From: Cristatella mucedo
Taxonomy: Eukaryota > Bryozoa > Phylactolaemata > Cristatellidae
Direction of reading: 5' to 3'
Assembly: GCA_009760855.2 (NCBI GenBank)
Contig: WPIO01000021.1
Location: 4,844,501 to 4,908,500, forward strand
DNA: 64,000 nucleotides
In this document: positions 1-8,899 of the stretch, one piece after another
Numbering within the stretch: the first letter of the stretch is position 1
Layout of the letters: each line of letters starts with the position of its first letter
Notes under the pieces: model-generated
What the model was told of the DNA's origin: nothing
The model's input: the letters and a program-made list of their open reading frames with translations, nothing else
The model's database searches: none
Position numbers and translations under genes: made by a program

Positions 1-417
1 AAAGTGGTGCCGGTCATGTTTGCTAATAATCTATAGAATTGTTGCATGATTTGTAGTAGTTCGTTTCTTCCCTTTGCAACGATTGTTGTTGTATTTCTGA
101 TCACAAGCCGCTCCTTTCGGTGAGATGCCGCCGCCGCCGCAGCCGCCGCTGCAGCTCTGTTTGTCTTGCGAGCCGTCTGCGAGCGTCGCTGGAGGCCAGA
201 AAATGAGCCCCGCCTCACCCGCCGCCGCCGCCCCCGCTGCAATGTCGCACGCGCGACGCCGTCGCGCGCGGAGCCGCAGCCCCGTCTCTAGAGCTCGACT
301 GTCGCCGGCGGCCGGACGTGCGGACCAGCGAAGCTCCCTCCTCCTCCTCCTCCGGCGGATATCATGCAGAGCGGCCACCGCACGCTCGGCCGACGGCAGC
401 GACGCCGCGCAGCGGCG

Positions 418-668
418 GCGGCCGCGGTCGCCGCGCAGCGGATGGTGCTCCGACGGAGCGTACCAGACTCGGTGTCGGCGCGCCCTGGCGAGGCTGCGAA
501 GAATGCGAGGCTTGCAATTTAAGGCTGTGGCGGCAGCGGTGGCGGCCGCGGTCGCCGCGCAGCGGATGATGCTCCGACGGAGCGTACCAGACTCGGTGTC
601 GGCGCGCCCTGGCGTGGCTGCGAAGAACGCGAGGCTTGCAATTTAAGGCTGCGGCGGCAGCGGTGGCG
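418..668. repeat. 124-bp tandem duplication
   Basis: Two adjacent copies with period 124, starting at about 418 and 542, differ at only a few positions. Both contain gctccgacggagcgtacc and ttgcaatttaaggctg. The high identity indicates a recent duplication. Confidence 0.9.
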
Positions 669-2134
669 GCCTGCTGTCCGAACGGCGAGACGACGAGCTG
701 CAAATCGCCGCGCCCGCTGCGCCCCCGCGGTCTGCCCGCTGGAGGTCGGGTCGCGCGGCGTCGTCGCGCAGGGGCTCATCTTAGCGAATCAACAAAATAA
801 GAAGGAAATAAATACACCTGGAGGGCGGAGCTAGCGAGGCCCAGCGACTGACCAATGGGAGCGCAGCTCAGCTCGAGCTCCCCCATAGCGGCCGCATCCC
901 GCCGGTCGCACCCGCACTCCTCCGCAGCGACCAGGTGGCTGCGAGCACGCCGCTCCTTCCGCGCATTGGGCTGTCTGGATATAACGATCGCCGACTGATT
1001 CGCCGCCGCCGCCGCCGCAGCCCCCCCCCCATTCTCAGCGCCACCGTAAGTGCAACTGCCACGCGCGCTATTGCGCGCAGCCGCCGCTGGCTCGCCCGCC
1101 GGACAAGCGCGGGCGCGCTCGGCAGATCTCTCGCGAGATCCGTACCGAGCGCGCTCGCAGCGGCCTCGTCGGAGCGCGACCGCAGCTGCCTCGGGAAAAA
1201 AGCTTCGCTCACTCGGCGCCGGCCACGCTGCTGCACTGCCCGTTTTGCGGCGGCGGCGGCGCGAGCGCGCGCGGCGAGGCGGCCTCCGTCGGGCGACGCG
1301 GCGCCGCCGGACCAGTAGCCGCTCCGGATAGCGGGTTCGCGAGTCGCTCCGAAAACTGCGGTCACTCGTCGAAATGCGGAGACCTCGGCCGCTAGCGTCC
1401 GGGCCGATTCGCCCGCGCGTCGATCTGTGCGGCGGTGGCGGCGGCTCGAGCGCCGCCGCCGCCGCTCGCTCGCGACGTCGCGTGCCAGCTCGAGCGACTT
1501 TTTTTCCGACGCCAGACCGGCCGCTACCGGTAGCGCGGCGCCGGCGCCGCGCTCGACTCTCGCTCGTCGTCGCTTGCTCGCCGTCGTCGACGCGATCGTC
1601 GCTGACGCCCACTCCGGGGGGCGGCTGAGGCCGGCGAAGCTCGTCGCGCGCGACGGCGGCGGCGCGCTTCGACAGAGCCGCGCGCTAGCTCGCTTCGCTG
1701 CGAGCTCGAGCGCGGAGCGTCGAGGAGGTCAGGACGGGATGCGCTCCTCGCTCAGGGGCGGGCTGGCCGGCAGCCTGAGCGCCCAGTGGCCGGTGGTCGC
1801 GTCGGTGCGCCGCGGCGCGCCGACCTGCCGTCCGCGCGACGCCGCCTGGGAGCGCTTGAATGCGCCTAGGCGCGTCGGCGCTAATTGCACAATGGCGCTC
1901 CGCAAGCCGGTCGGCGTAACCGTGTTTCAACTTTTGTATGGGTTGGCCACAATGCACCGTCGCCACCGCCGCGGATCTCTTATAGCGCCAGCCGGCGCTG
2001 CGAGCGCGGTCGCAGTCTGCGCCTCTCCGTCCCGCGCCGCCACCTGCTCACTTGCCGCGCCCGCGGCGGTCGCCGTAATCGCTCCGCGAGTTCACCGCTG
2101 CGCTGCCGCTGCATCGAGCGGGAAAGGCTGGCGT

Positions 2135-2220
2135 GCGAGCGACTTCGCGCTCGCGCGATGCCGCGTCGGCGGCGCGATGCCGCGTCGGCGGCGCGGCATC
2201 GCGCGCGCGAAGTCGCTCGC
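2135..2220. repeat. Large imperfect inverted repeat upstream of BMP3/GDF10-like
   Basis: Arms 2135-2165 and 2192-2220 are reverse complements except for a 2-base difference. The spacer contains a repeated gatgccgcgtcggcggc. It could form a hairpin about 430 bp before the ligand start codon. Confidence 0.8.
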
Positions 2221-2645
2221 TCTCGGGTCGGTTCCGCTCAGCACTCGCTCCGCTGTTGCAGCGCAGTAGGCGTCGCGTTTCGGGGCGAGTGAATCGTCTG
2301 AACTCGGCCTGGGCCTGGCCGCTCTGGCGGCGCGAGCTGACAGCAGACGCGTGCGTCGTTTCTAGGCCGTCTCACGTGGCCGCGCTGCGACTCTCAGCCG
2401 GCGGCCCGCGCCCGCAGAGTTTGCTCAGGGCTCCGCGCCTCCGGCTCGACCGCCGCCACTCCGCACCGAAGTCGGTCGGCCCAGAGCGGCCGACGAGGAG
2501 TCTGACAGCGGGAGCCGACGAATCGGCGCTAGACCGTCGCCAGTGCCGTTTGGCCGACGGCGCCAGTCTACTCGCAGCGACGAGTAACGCGAGCATTCAG
2601 AGGACCAGCCGGCGCCCAGCTGCCGAGTCCGCCGCAGACGACGAC

Positions 2646-3006
2646 ATGACGTGCACCAGACGATCGCGCCCAGCGCCTTCGCCGCCGCTGCTCCTGCTCC
2701 TGCTCCTGCTTGCGCCGGTGATTTCTGACGCCCAAAAGTACGACGCTCTTCTGCGGCAAGCGCTCATTACGAACCTCGGAGGAGGAGGCGGCGGCGGCGG
2801 CAGGGTGGCGGAGAGGGCGCAGCAGGCTGCCAGCCCGCCGAACTCTGCGACGGCGGCGGGGTCGGCGCCGCCGTCGCAGAGCGGCGGCGCAGCAGCGGAC
2901 GACGCGACTGTGCCTCCTTACATGCTCGACCTGTACCGACGCTATCGCTCCGGTGTCGCTCTCAAGGACGGCACCAACACCATCCGCTGCCTTAAAAGCA
3001 AGAGAG
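2646..3006 (+). CDS. BMP3/GDF10-like: BMP3/GDF10-like exon 1 (signal peptide and start of prodomain)
   Basis: The start codon is followed by a basic stretch, a poly-Leu hydrophobic core and a likely signal peptidase region near VISDAQ. A poly-Gly run and an Ala/Ser-rich segment come next. The exon ends in the prodomain motif YMLDLYRRY, which resembles the segment found near the N-terminus of BMP prodomains. It stops one base into a codon at the donor GTACGT (3007). Confidence 0.9.
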
Positions 3007-5393
3007 GTACGTCGCGCTTGCCGGCTCGCGCTCGCCGAAAAGCGACGCCTCAATGGCGACACAGCTTTTTCTTTTTTCGCTTGTCGCGCTGGCGCAATCA
3101 GCAGGTCTCTTGTGTCTTTTTTTCACGGGTTTTTCGCGTGTCGCGCTCGCGGCGGCCGCCGCCGCGATCGAACCGCTGGCCGCAGCGAGACGACAGAGTA
3201 TAAGACGCAGCTCCTTCGCTCCGCTCGCCCTCCTAATTTCATGCTTCCGCCAGCTCGCGTTTACGCATCGCCGATGCCAAGCTCTTTTCGGAGCTTTGAA
3301 CTCCCAACAAGCTGCACCGCCGCTTGACGCTCTTTCTCTCCGCTGACACCTCAGTGGCGAAGCATTGGCCGAACCCTCCGCGGCGCCGGCATCGCGGAGC
3401 GGCGAGTCTGGCGAAGCGGCGAGAGCGCTCGCCGCTTCGCGGGGCCTCCACCGAGCGTCATTGGAAGACGCAATCGCCAACCGAAAAGGCCGTCGGTTTC
3501 CCGCAGCCGCTATTGCTACGTACGCGCACCCGCTGGACGAGTAGGTCGGCAGGCGGGCGGGCGGGCGGGCGGGCGGGCGGGCGGCGGTTATCTTTAAAGC
3601 GGGTCTCCGGCGGCCAGTGGGGCGACGGCGGCAGCGGCGGCGGCGGCGGCGCGCGCCTGCGCGGTGTGCGCCTAGCGAGCTGCGCCGCTTGACGGACGCT
3701 CTGCACTCGCCTCTGCCTTGCAGGGTCGCAGCTGCGGCCGGACCTGGTGTTCTTCAACGTGGCTTCGATCGCCGACCCGGCGACCATCGTCCGCGCCGAG
3801 CTGCACTTCAACCGAAGGAAGGCGGGCGCGCTTAAAGAGCAGGCCTTCCATGTGACCTTCTACGACGTCCGCGAGAGTCCAAGCTCGGCCGACGTGACGT
3901 CGGCCGAGACGCTCGGCTTCAGCCAGATCTCCAGGGGCTGGCAGACGCTCGATATCACGCCCGCAGTGACGCGGTCCGTGCGACGCGCCTCCACCGACCA
4001 CTACCAGCTGGGCATCACGCTGACTCCGCTCGGCGCCGCCGCGTCGTCGGCGACGGCGTCGGCGTCGTCCTATCGCGGCGACGTGCTTCCGCTGACGAAG
4101 GCCTACTCGCGCCCGTACATCCTCGTCTACACCAACGAGACGGCGAACGTCAGCGAGGACCAGATCTACTCGCGGCTGCGCGCGCGAGGCTCCGGCGGCT
4201 CGATCCAGGAGGAGACGAAGAACATGATCGACCCGGTTCGCGGCCTTAAGCAGCGAACGGCGGACGACCTCGAGGCGGCCAAGCACGTGTTCTTCCTGCG
4301 CCACAGGCGCGACCTGCACGACAACGAGATACCCGGCGACCCGGACGTCTCGCGCCGCAAGGTGACCGCCGCCGACGGTGGCGGCGGCGGCCGGGCGGAC
4401 GCCGCTGCGGCGCAGCAGCAGACGACGCAGAAGAGCGCCAGCGTCGCCACCGGAGCGACGGCCAAGCCGAAAGAAGGCGGCGCCCGGGGCGGCCTCGAGC
4501 AGCTGATCCCGTGGCCGCGTCCTGGCAAGACCGGCGGCGGCGGCGCGACGTCGGCGAGCGTCGGCAGCGGCGGCGGCGTCGGCAGCGGCGGCGGCGGCGG
4601 CGGCGGCGGCGCTCGCTGCGGCCGTCGGCAGCTCGTGCTCGACTTCAAGGACATCGGCTGGGACTCGTGGATCATCGAGCCGAAGAGCTACGAGGCGGGT
4701 TACTGCTCGGGCCAGTGCCGCTTCCCGGAAGCGCTGGTGAGGCGTCGCGCGCGGCAGCAGCCCAGCGCGCGCAGGCAACTCCCCTTCACGGCGCGGCCCG
4801 CCGCTGGCGTCGCTCGCTTTCCGCTCGCTCTCGGCTCGCTCTCGGCTCGCTCTCGGCTCGCTCTCGGCTCGCTCTCGGCTCGCTCTCGGCTCGCTCTCGG
4901 CTCGCTCTCGGCTCGCTCTCGGCTCGCTCGCTCGGCTCTCGCTCGCTCTCGGCTCGCTCGGCTCGCTCTCGGCTCGCTCTCGGCTCGCTCTCGGCTCGCT
5001 CTCGGCTCGCTCTCGGCTCGCTCTCGGCTCGCTCTCGGCTCGCTCTCGGCTCGCTCTCGGCTCGCTCTCGGCTCGCTCTCGGCTCGCTCTCGGCTCGCTC
5101 TCGGCTCGCTCTCGGCTCGCTCTCGGCTCGCTCTCGGCTCGCTCTCGGCTCGCTCGCCGTCGCTAACGCGCGCGCGCGTCGCGCTTCTCTCCATCTTGCA
5201 GGGCCTGAATCCGACCAACCACGCGACGCTGCAGAGCTTGCTGCACGCCGTCGGCGTCCGAGCCGACGTGCCGACGCCGTGCTGCGTGCCGGACCAGCTC
5301 ACGTCGCTCACCGCTCTCTACTTCGACCACCGCAAGAACGTCGTCCTCAAGACGTACCCCGACATGTCGGCACAGTCGTGCGCGTGCCGATAG
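2646..5393 (+). CDS. BMP3/GDF10-like: BMP3/GDF10-type TGF-beta ligand, three coding exons
   Basis: Secreted TGF-beta superfamily ligand precursor. The spliced CDS is 2646-3006, 3724-4736 and 5202-5393 (1566 nt, 521 aa), with GTACGT/CAG and GTGAGG/CAG junctions and matching phases (1, then 0). It has an N-terminal signal peptide with a run of eight Leu, a prodomain, and a candidate furin-type site RHRR near residue 320. A Gly/Ser-rich linker follows, then the cystine-knot domain with seven cysteines: ARC, YCSGQC, PCC and the C-terminal SCACR. The motifs DIGWDSWIIEPKS and NPTNHATLQS, and the end at CACR, are characteristic of the BMP3/GDF10 branch rather than BMP2/4 or BMP5-8. The family is about 470-480 aa in vertebrates; the extra length here is low-complexity Gly/Ala. 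I chose the ATG at 2646 because it directly precedes the signal peptide. An upstream in-frame open stretch exists but is low-complexity CpG-island sequence. No orthology search was run. Confidence 0.93.
3411..3440. repeat. Perfect hairpin in BMP3/GDF10-like intron 1
   Basis: Arms of 13 bp (3411-3423 and 3428-3440) are exact reverse complements around a 4-base loop, agcg. Confidence 0.85.
3552..3586 (+). repeat. (GGCG)n tetranucleotide run
   Basis: About eight tandem cggg units lie in BMP3/GDF10-like intron 1. The G-runs could form a quadruplex. Confidence 0.85.
3724..4736 (+). CDS. BMP3/GDF10-like: BMP3/GDF10-like exon 2 (prodomain, processing site, start of cystine knot)
   Basis: Encodes most of the prodomain (RPDLVFFNVASIADP, AELHFN, FHVTFYDVRE), the putative RHRR cleavage site and a long Gly/Ser linker. 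It also encodes the first three knot cysteines, in GARC and YCSGQC. The exon ends in phase 0 at EAL, just where BMP3 and GDF10 proteins continue into the SNHAT-type motif. Codon third positions are almost all G or C. Confidence 0.92.
4737..5201 (+). repeat. BMP3/GDF10-like intron 2, mostly an 11-bp minisatellite
   Basis: The intron is 465 bp and exactly divisible by three. About 330 bp (roughly 4823-5156) is a near-perfect tandem array of the 11-bp unit ggctcgctctc, about 30 copies, with a few shorter variants near 4925-4965. Because the unit is 11 bp, the array stays open in every frame on the + strand, and the - strand is open as well. The intron has no in-frame stop between exons 2 and 3. 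The flanking GTGAGG donor and TCTTGCAG acceptor still support splicing. Confidence 0.9.
5202..5393 (+). CDS. BMP3/GDF10-like: BMP3/GDF10-like exon 3 (C-terminal cystine-knot half)
   Basis: Encodes GLNPTNHATLQSLLHAVGV, then the PCCVP double cysteine, KNVVLKTYPDM and the terminal CACR followed by a TAG stop. These are the most diagnostic residues for the BMP3/GDF10 group. The exon begins in phase 0 after the acceptor TCTTGCAG. Confidence 0.94.
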   Translation, partial: GLNPTNHATLQSLLHAVGVRADVPTPCCVPDQLTSLTALYFDHRKNVVLKTYPDMSAQSCACR

Positions 5394-6535
5394 CCGGAGG
5401 CGTGCTCGCTGGCGAATCGGACCGGACGGGCGCTCGCGCGCGCGAGCGAGCTTGTCCCCGCGGCCGCCGCGGCGTCGAGGCTTGGCTCGACGCGGCGCTC
5501 CGCTCGGACGAGGACTCACCCTGTCCTCGAGGGAAGCGGCGGCGGGGCGTCGTGCCGCCGCCGCCGCCGATCGGCTCGGCCCGCCGCCGCCGACGACGAC
5601 GACGACGACGACGACGTGGAGCTCCCGCCAACCGATTCAAAACAGCGCCGTGTTGATGCGGAATGTTCAGCTCTTTTGTTGCACCCGAAAGTCATTTAGC
5701 GGGGAGAAAGAGGAACGTGATTAGTTCCTTTGACATTGGCTGCCGCGTGCGGCGCAGCTATTTACGACGGAGGAGAGCGTCCGGTGCTCGGCAAGGCCAG
5801 CCGAAGCGCCGCCACCTCCGGCGCTCATCGGCCGAGCCGGGCGGGCGCCCGACTCCGCGGCGGCTGCGGCCTGCAGCCGCCGGAATCCGCCGCGGCGGCT
5901 TCCGGCAAGTGGCCGCCGGAAGCGGCGTCACGTACGCACCGGCGACGGCCGGTAGGCCGCGGGCAGATCAGGGAGAACTAATTTATTTGCATTTATAGTA
6001 GAACGCGGTGTACTGTCAGCGGAGCGGCGCGCGGCCGGCGACGGGGTTTTCAATTCGCGGGTGTAGCCGGAAAGGCGTTTTCTGGCGGAAGTCGACGTCG
6101 AAGGGCAGGTTCGCCGCTATTTTCACCCAAATTAAAATAGTGCTACGACTAAATCGGTCTTTTTCAAGCTTGCTCGGTACGGCCTGCGAGCGAGTATTCA
6201 GCACTTTCATTCGCCCGCGAACATCCGCTGACGGCGGCACCGGAGGCGGGGGCCACTTGGGCGCCCTTGCGAAATCGTCAGCTCTGCTCAGCCTGGTCGG
6301 CAGGCTCACTGTCGCTGCCGGCTCCGACTTCCGGCCTGTCGCAAAAGAGCGCCTGTCGCAAAAGAGCAAAGCCGCTCCACCGACGCACTTTTTAACGAGC
6401 CGCCCGCACAGATGGACGTCGGCGCAGCGCTACGCCAGGAAAGCGCGCCGCCGTGCCGTGCAGCAACGGCGGGCGTCTTCGCAGCATCGCCGCGCGCCAG
6501 TTTCTGCGCGATGCTGACGCGACGCTGCTCGGCAA
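5394..6535. other. Probable 3' UTR and downstream flank of BMP3/GDF10-like
   Basis: GC-rich sequence after the stop, with a short (GAC)n run at 5590-5616. It passes into a small AT-richer island with atttatttgcatttata near 5981-5998, followed by further GC-rich sequence. No standard AATAAA polyadenylation signal was found close to the stop, so the transcript end is not placed. Confidence 0.4.
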
Positions 6536-6704
6536 ATGGCTGCTGCTGTTGCTGCTGATCGCAGTCCGCCTGCTGCCGCGAAGCAACGCGAGGCGTTGTC
6601 TTCAGCGGGTGAGCGGTTTCCGGCGGCCTCGGCACCAGCCGCCGGACGGGCAGCGGTCACTGACTCGCAAAGCGAATCGGAGGAGGACGACGGCGACGCG
6701 GAAG
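6536..6704 (+). CDS. Exon-like segment encoding an acidic Ser/Glu/Asp tail (unassigned)
   Basis: An open segment beginning at an ATG encodes an Ala-rich stretch, then the acidic SQSESEEDDGDAE. It ends at a good donor-like site, GAAG/GTGAGC (6705). Acidic Ser-rich tails are common in nuclear proteins, but this one matches no family I recognise. It lies in CpG-rich DNA where spurious open frames are frequent, and no partner exon could be joined in phase. Confidence 0.25.
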
Positions 6705-6906
6705 GTGAGCGAGAGAGCGTCGAGACCCGCCGACGCAGCCCTCGGCGCTCGCCCACGCTTGGCTCTCGAAGCTTGGCGCTTCTAGGCTTCTAGTCGCTTC
6801 GACCGAGCGCTGCGTCGCCCCGAGCCCACGCTCGTCGCCGGCCAGCTTACGCTGCACCTCTCGGCATAGCGGGGGGGGGTTGAGGTGACGCTCGCATCAA
6901 GACGAG

Positions 6907-6950
6907 GCGACTCGCCAGCGAGCGGTCTTCGCCGCTCGCTGGCGAGTCGC
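6907..6950. repeat. Perfect 19-bp-arm hairpin
   Basis: Arms 6907-6925 and 6932-6950 are exact reverse complements separated by the 6-base loop tcttcg. It lies in the GC-rich block downstream of the BMP3/GDF10-like gene, outside any recognised gene or transposon. Confidence 0.95.
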
Positions 6951-7268
6951 TAAGGCGCCGCCCCCTCAAGCTACGTAACCGGCCCGCCGCCGCTCAACCG
7001 AGCGCTGGTGTTCATCCGCGCAAGCAACACGAGAAGCGTAGCGTACGCAGCCGCCGCTATAGCAGCGCACGCTTTTTAGCTCGCAAGGCTTCCCTCGCCG
7101 CGGGCTTCAGGCGGAGTGACCTTTGCTCTACGAGAGCTCTCTACTACTGGAGACAGTTCGCGAAATGGCACCGCGCGCGTACGTAGCTCCGACTCCAGCC
7201 CCGTGCGGTCTCGCCGCAGCGAAGCCAGCCCCCCCCCTGCGCCTGAGTTCCCGTAGCCTTGGTTGCAG

Positions 7269-7535
7269 CTCGATCGCCCCGCCGCCGTCGAGCGGCTGTC
7301 AGCCGCGGTCAGCGTTAATTTGAGATCTTTGGAGGTCCTCGAAGCTTGTCGTGCTGAAGTCTTCAGGTTTCGTGAGCGCCTCGCTAGGGAGACCGCTCAA
7401 TTTATATGCAGATCGCTCGCATCCTATTCGCTGCCCTACACCAGCTTCTCGGGATCGACCTTTTATTACCAGCGACCGCCGAGCTCTACTTTGATTTCTG
7501 CCGATGACCCTTTGCGGTGCAGACATCTGAGCTGA
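7269..7535 (+). CDS. Exon-like ORF with helical segment (unassigned)
   Basis: After a good acceptor-like CTTGGTTGCAG, about 88 codons stay open to a TGA at 7535. The first half is strongly helix-like, including VNLRSLEVLEACRAEVFRF and RERLARE, and the second half is Ser/Tyr-rich. The composition is more protein-like than the surrounding shadow frames. I do not recognise the family. Its phase does not match the exon-like segment at 6536-6704. It could be a terminal exon, a pseudo-exon, or a relic of an unrecognised mobile element. Confidence 0.25.
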   Translation, partial: LDRPAAVERLSAAVSVNLRSLEVLEACRAEVFRFRERLARETAQFICRSLASYSLPYTSFSGSTFYYQRPPSSTLISADDPLRCRHLS

Positions 7536-7579
7536 GCGGACAGCGAGCCCTGTAAGGGGCGCGCTTCGCAGCTCTCGCA

Positions 7580-8450
7580 TCCGGAAGTGCTCGCCCAGCC
7601 TTTTCTAGGCTTAGCCCATCTTAAGCTTATCCTGCCTTAGGCCTACGAGTAACGGTCCACGAACGATGCGGTCCCTGGCCGGTGCAGGTCTGCACTGTCG
7701 GTCCGGTCCTGCACAAAACTAGCTCACAAACAACGTTCGCAACGGCACCACTTACGAGAAAAATCAGTGCTGCCTAGCTAACATGCAATGATGGAAGCTG
7801 GACTCGTTGTCTGGAGTTCAACAAGCTAGCTAGGGTCAGAGCTCTATCTCGGCCAGCCTAAAGTCGAAAGGTAAACCATCGTAAGTAAAAGTCAGTAACA
7901 CTCGTCTAACTGAAAGTAACATCGTAAGTAAAAGTCAGTAACTTACTTTCATCTCAAGTCTACGCCAGCCATCGCTGCTGCTTCCTGCGTATCCTTAGCG
8001 AGTTGCATGATGCCTATTAGCTAGCGCCTGAGACCGGCTCGGATTATTCGGTCAATACCGGGTCGCTACGGCATGTAGCTAGGGTCGCAGCAATGCACAT
8101 CACCAAAGCACGAATCCTCGTCGGACGCGTGACTAGGGTCGGCGAAATGCAGAGACCACCGTAGAACGATCGCCGATATGCAAATCAATGGTGTCAGTAC
8201 CAGGAAAGCATTTCACCACATCAGCGATGTCTACAGTAGCAGTACAAAAGAAAATTACAACAGTTACTGACTACGACAATAACCGGCTCGAGAACAATGT
8301 TCATCTCGTACGCTACATCTTCTGTCAGGGCTACGGCACTAGAATCCGTACATCACCTTCAGCCAGCTACCCGCTGCGTAAAAATCACAGCCTCTCACCT
8401 CGAAAGCCCTAAAGAGGGTTTCTCAATTTCACAAAGAGTAGATCCAACCA
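7580..8450. other. Intergenic, no gene recognised
   Basis: Composition drops from GC-rich to average here. It contains a 23-bp exact direct repeat (7877-7899 and 7920-7942). No supported coding or RNA feature was seen. Confidence 0.5.
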
Positions 8451-8790
8451 TGTTCTGCACCCCCACAAATTCTTACGCAACGACAGTTCTCCTGCTGCCG
8501 ACGGTGGCACATTCTTTTCCAGCCTTTTCCTGAGCGGCTACCTCCATGCTGCTCACTTCTTCGACTTCCCTCCTGATTCAGCTGTGCTTCATATTTTCTC
8601 CTTGTTTCGTGAGATGGAGTCTGTTGGCTACCGCATGCGAACCGAAAGCCGCCTGGGCTTTCAGTTCGCTATAGAAAACTCTCACTTAGTCTCTCTATGG
8701 CTTTGTGGAGTTACACATGGATATACATACACACCTGCGTTGCAATGTCCGCCGTATTGCTTTTGACGCATGGGTCACCGAGAAGTCGAA
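8450..8790 (+). mobile_element. L2-like LINE family B, 3' fragment
   Basis: Shares ordered blocks with the - strand copy at 51740-52890: aattcttacgcaacgac, ctgctgccgac, catgctgctcact, tgttggctaccg and ctttgtggagttac. It corresponds to the very end of the ORF and the 3' UTR of that LINE. No intact coding remains. Confidence 0.65.
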
Positions 8791-8899
8791 ATTCCCTAGC
8801 AACTGTCTCACTTCTGACACAAAATGCTTAGAGCGCGTTCGCGGCTTCGGAGCCACAGTCTTTCCAGCAAACGCAGCGAACGTAATGGCTGTTATGCCT

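Larger units (their letters stand above)
1..2645. promoter_or_regulatory. CpG-rich island upstream of BMP3/GDF10-like
   Basis: About 2.6 kb of extremely GC- and CpG-rich sequence leads to the BMP3-like start codon. Open frames here run in all six frames and encode only Arg/Ala/Ser/Pro-rich low-complexity peptides, as expected of GC-rich non-coding DNA. It probably contains the promoter and 5' UTR of the ligand gene, but I cannot place a transcription start. Embedded features are a 124-bp tandem duplication (418-668) and a long inverted repeat (2135-2220). Confidence 0.5.
3007..3723 (+). other. BMP3/GDF10-like intron 1
   Basis: 717-bp intron with GTACGT donor and CTTGCAG acceptor. It contains a GGCG tetranucleotide run (about 3552-3586) and a perfect hairpin at 3411-3440. 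No additional coding segment is seen in it. Confidence 0.85.

Noticed and set aside
776-1612. Long - strand ORF rich in Arg and Ala upstream of BMP3/GDF10
   Set aside because: Open in several frames on both strands because of extreme GC content, with no motif and no splice pattern.
3747-5393. A single uninterrupted 548-codon ORF covering BMP3/GDF10 exons 2 and 3
   Set aside because: It reads through the minisatellite intron. Splice sites at 4737 and 5201 and family alignment show the two exons should be joined directly.
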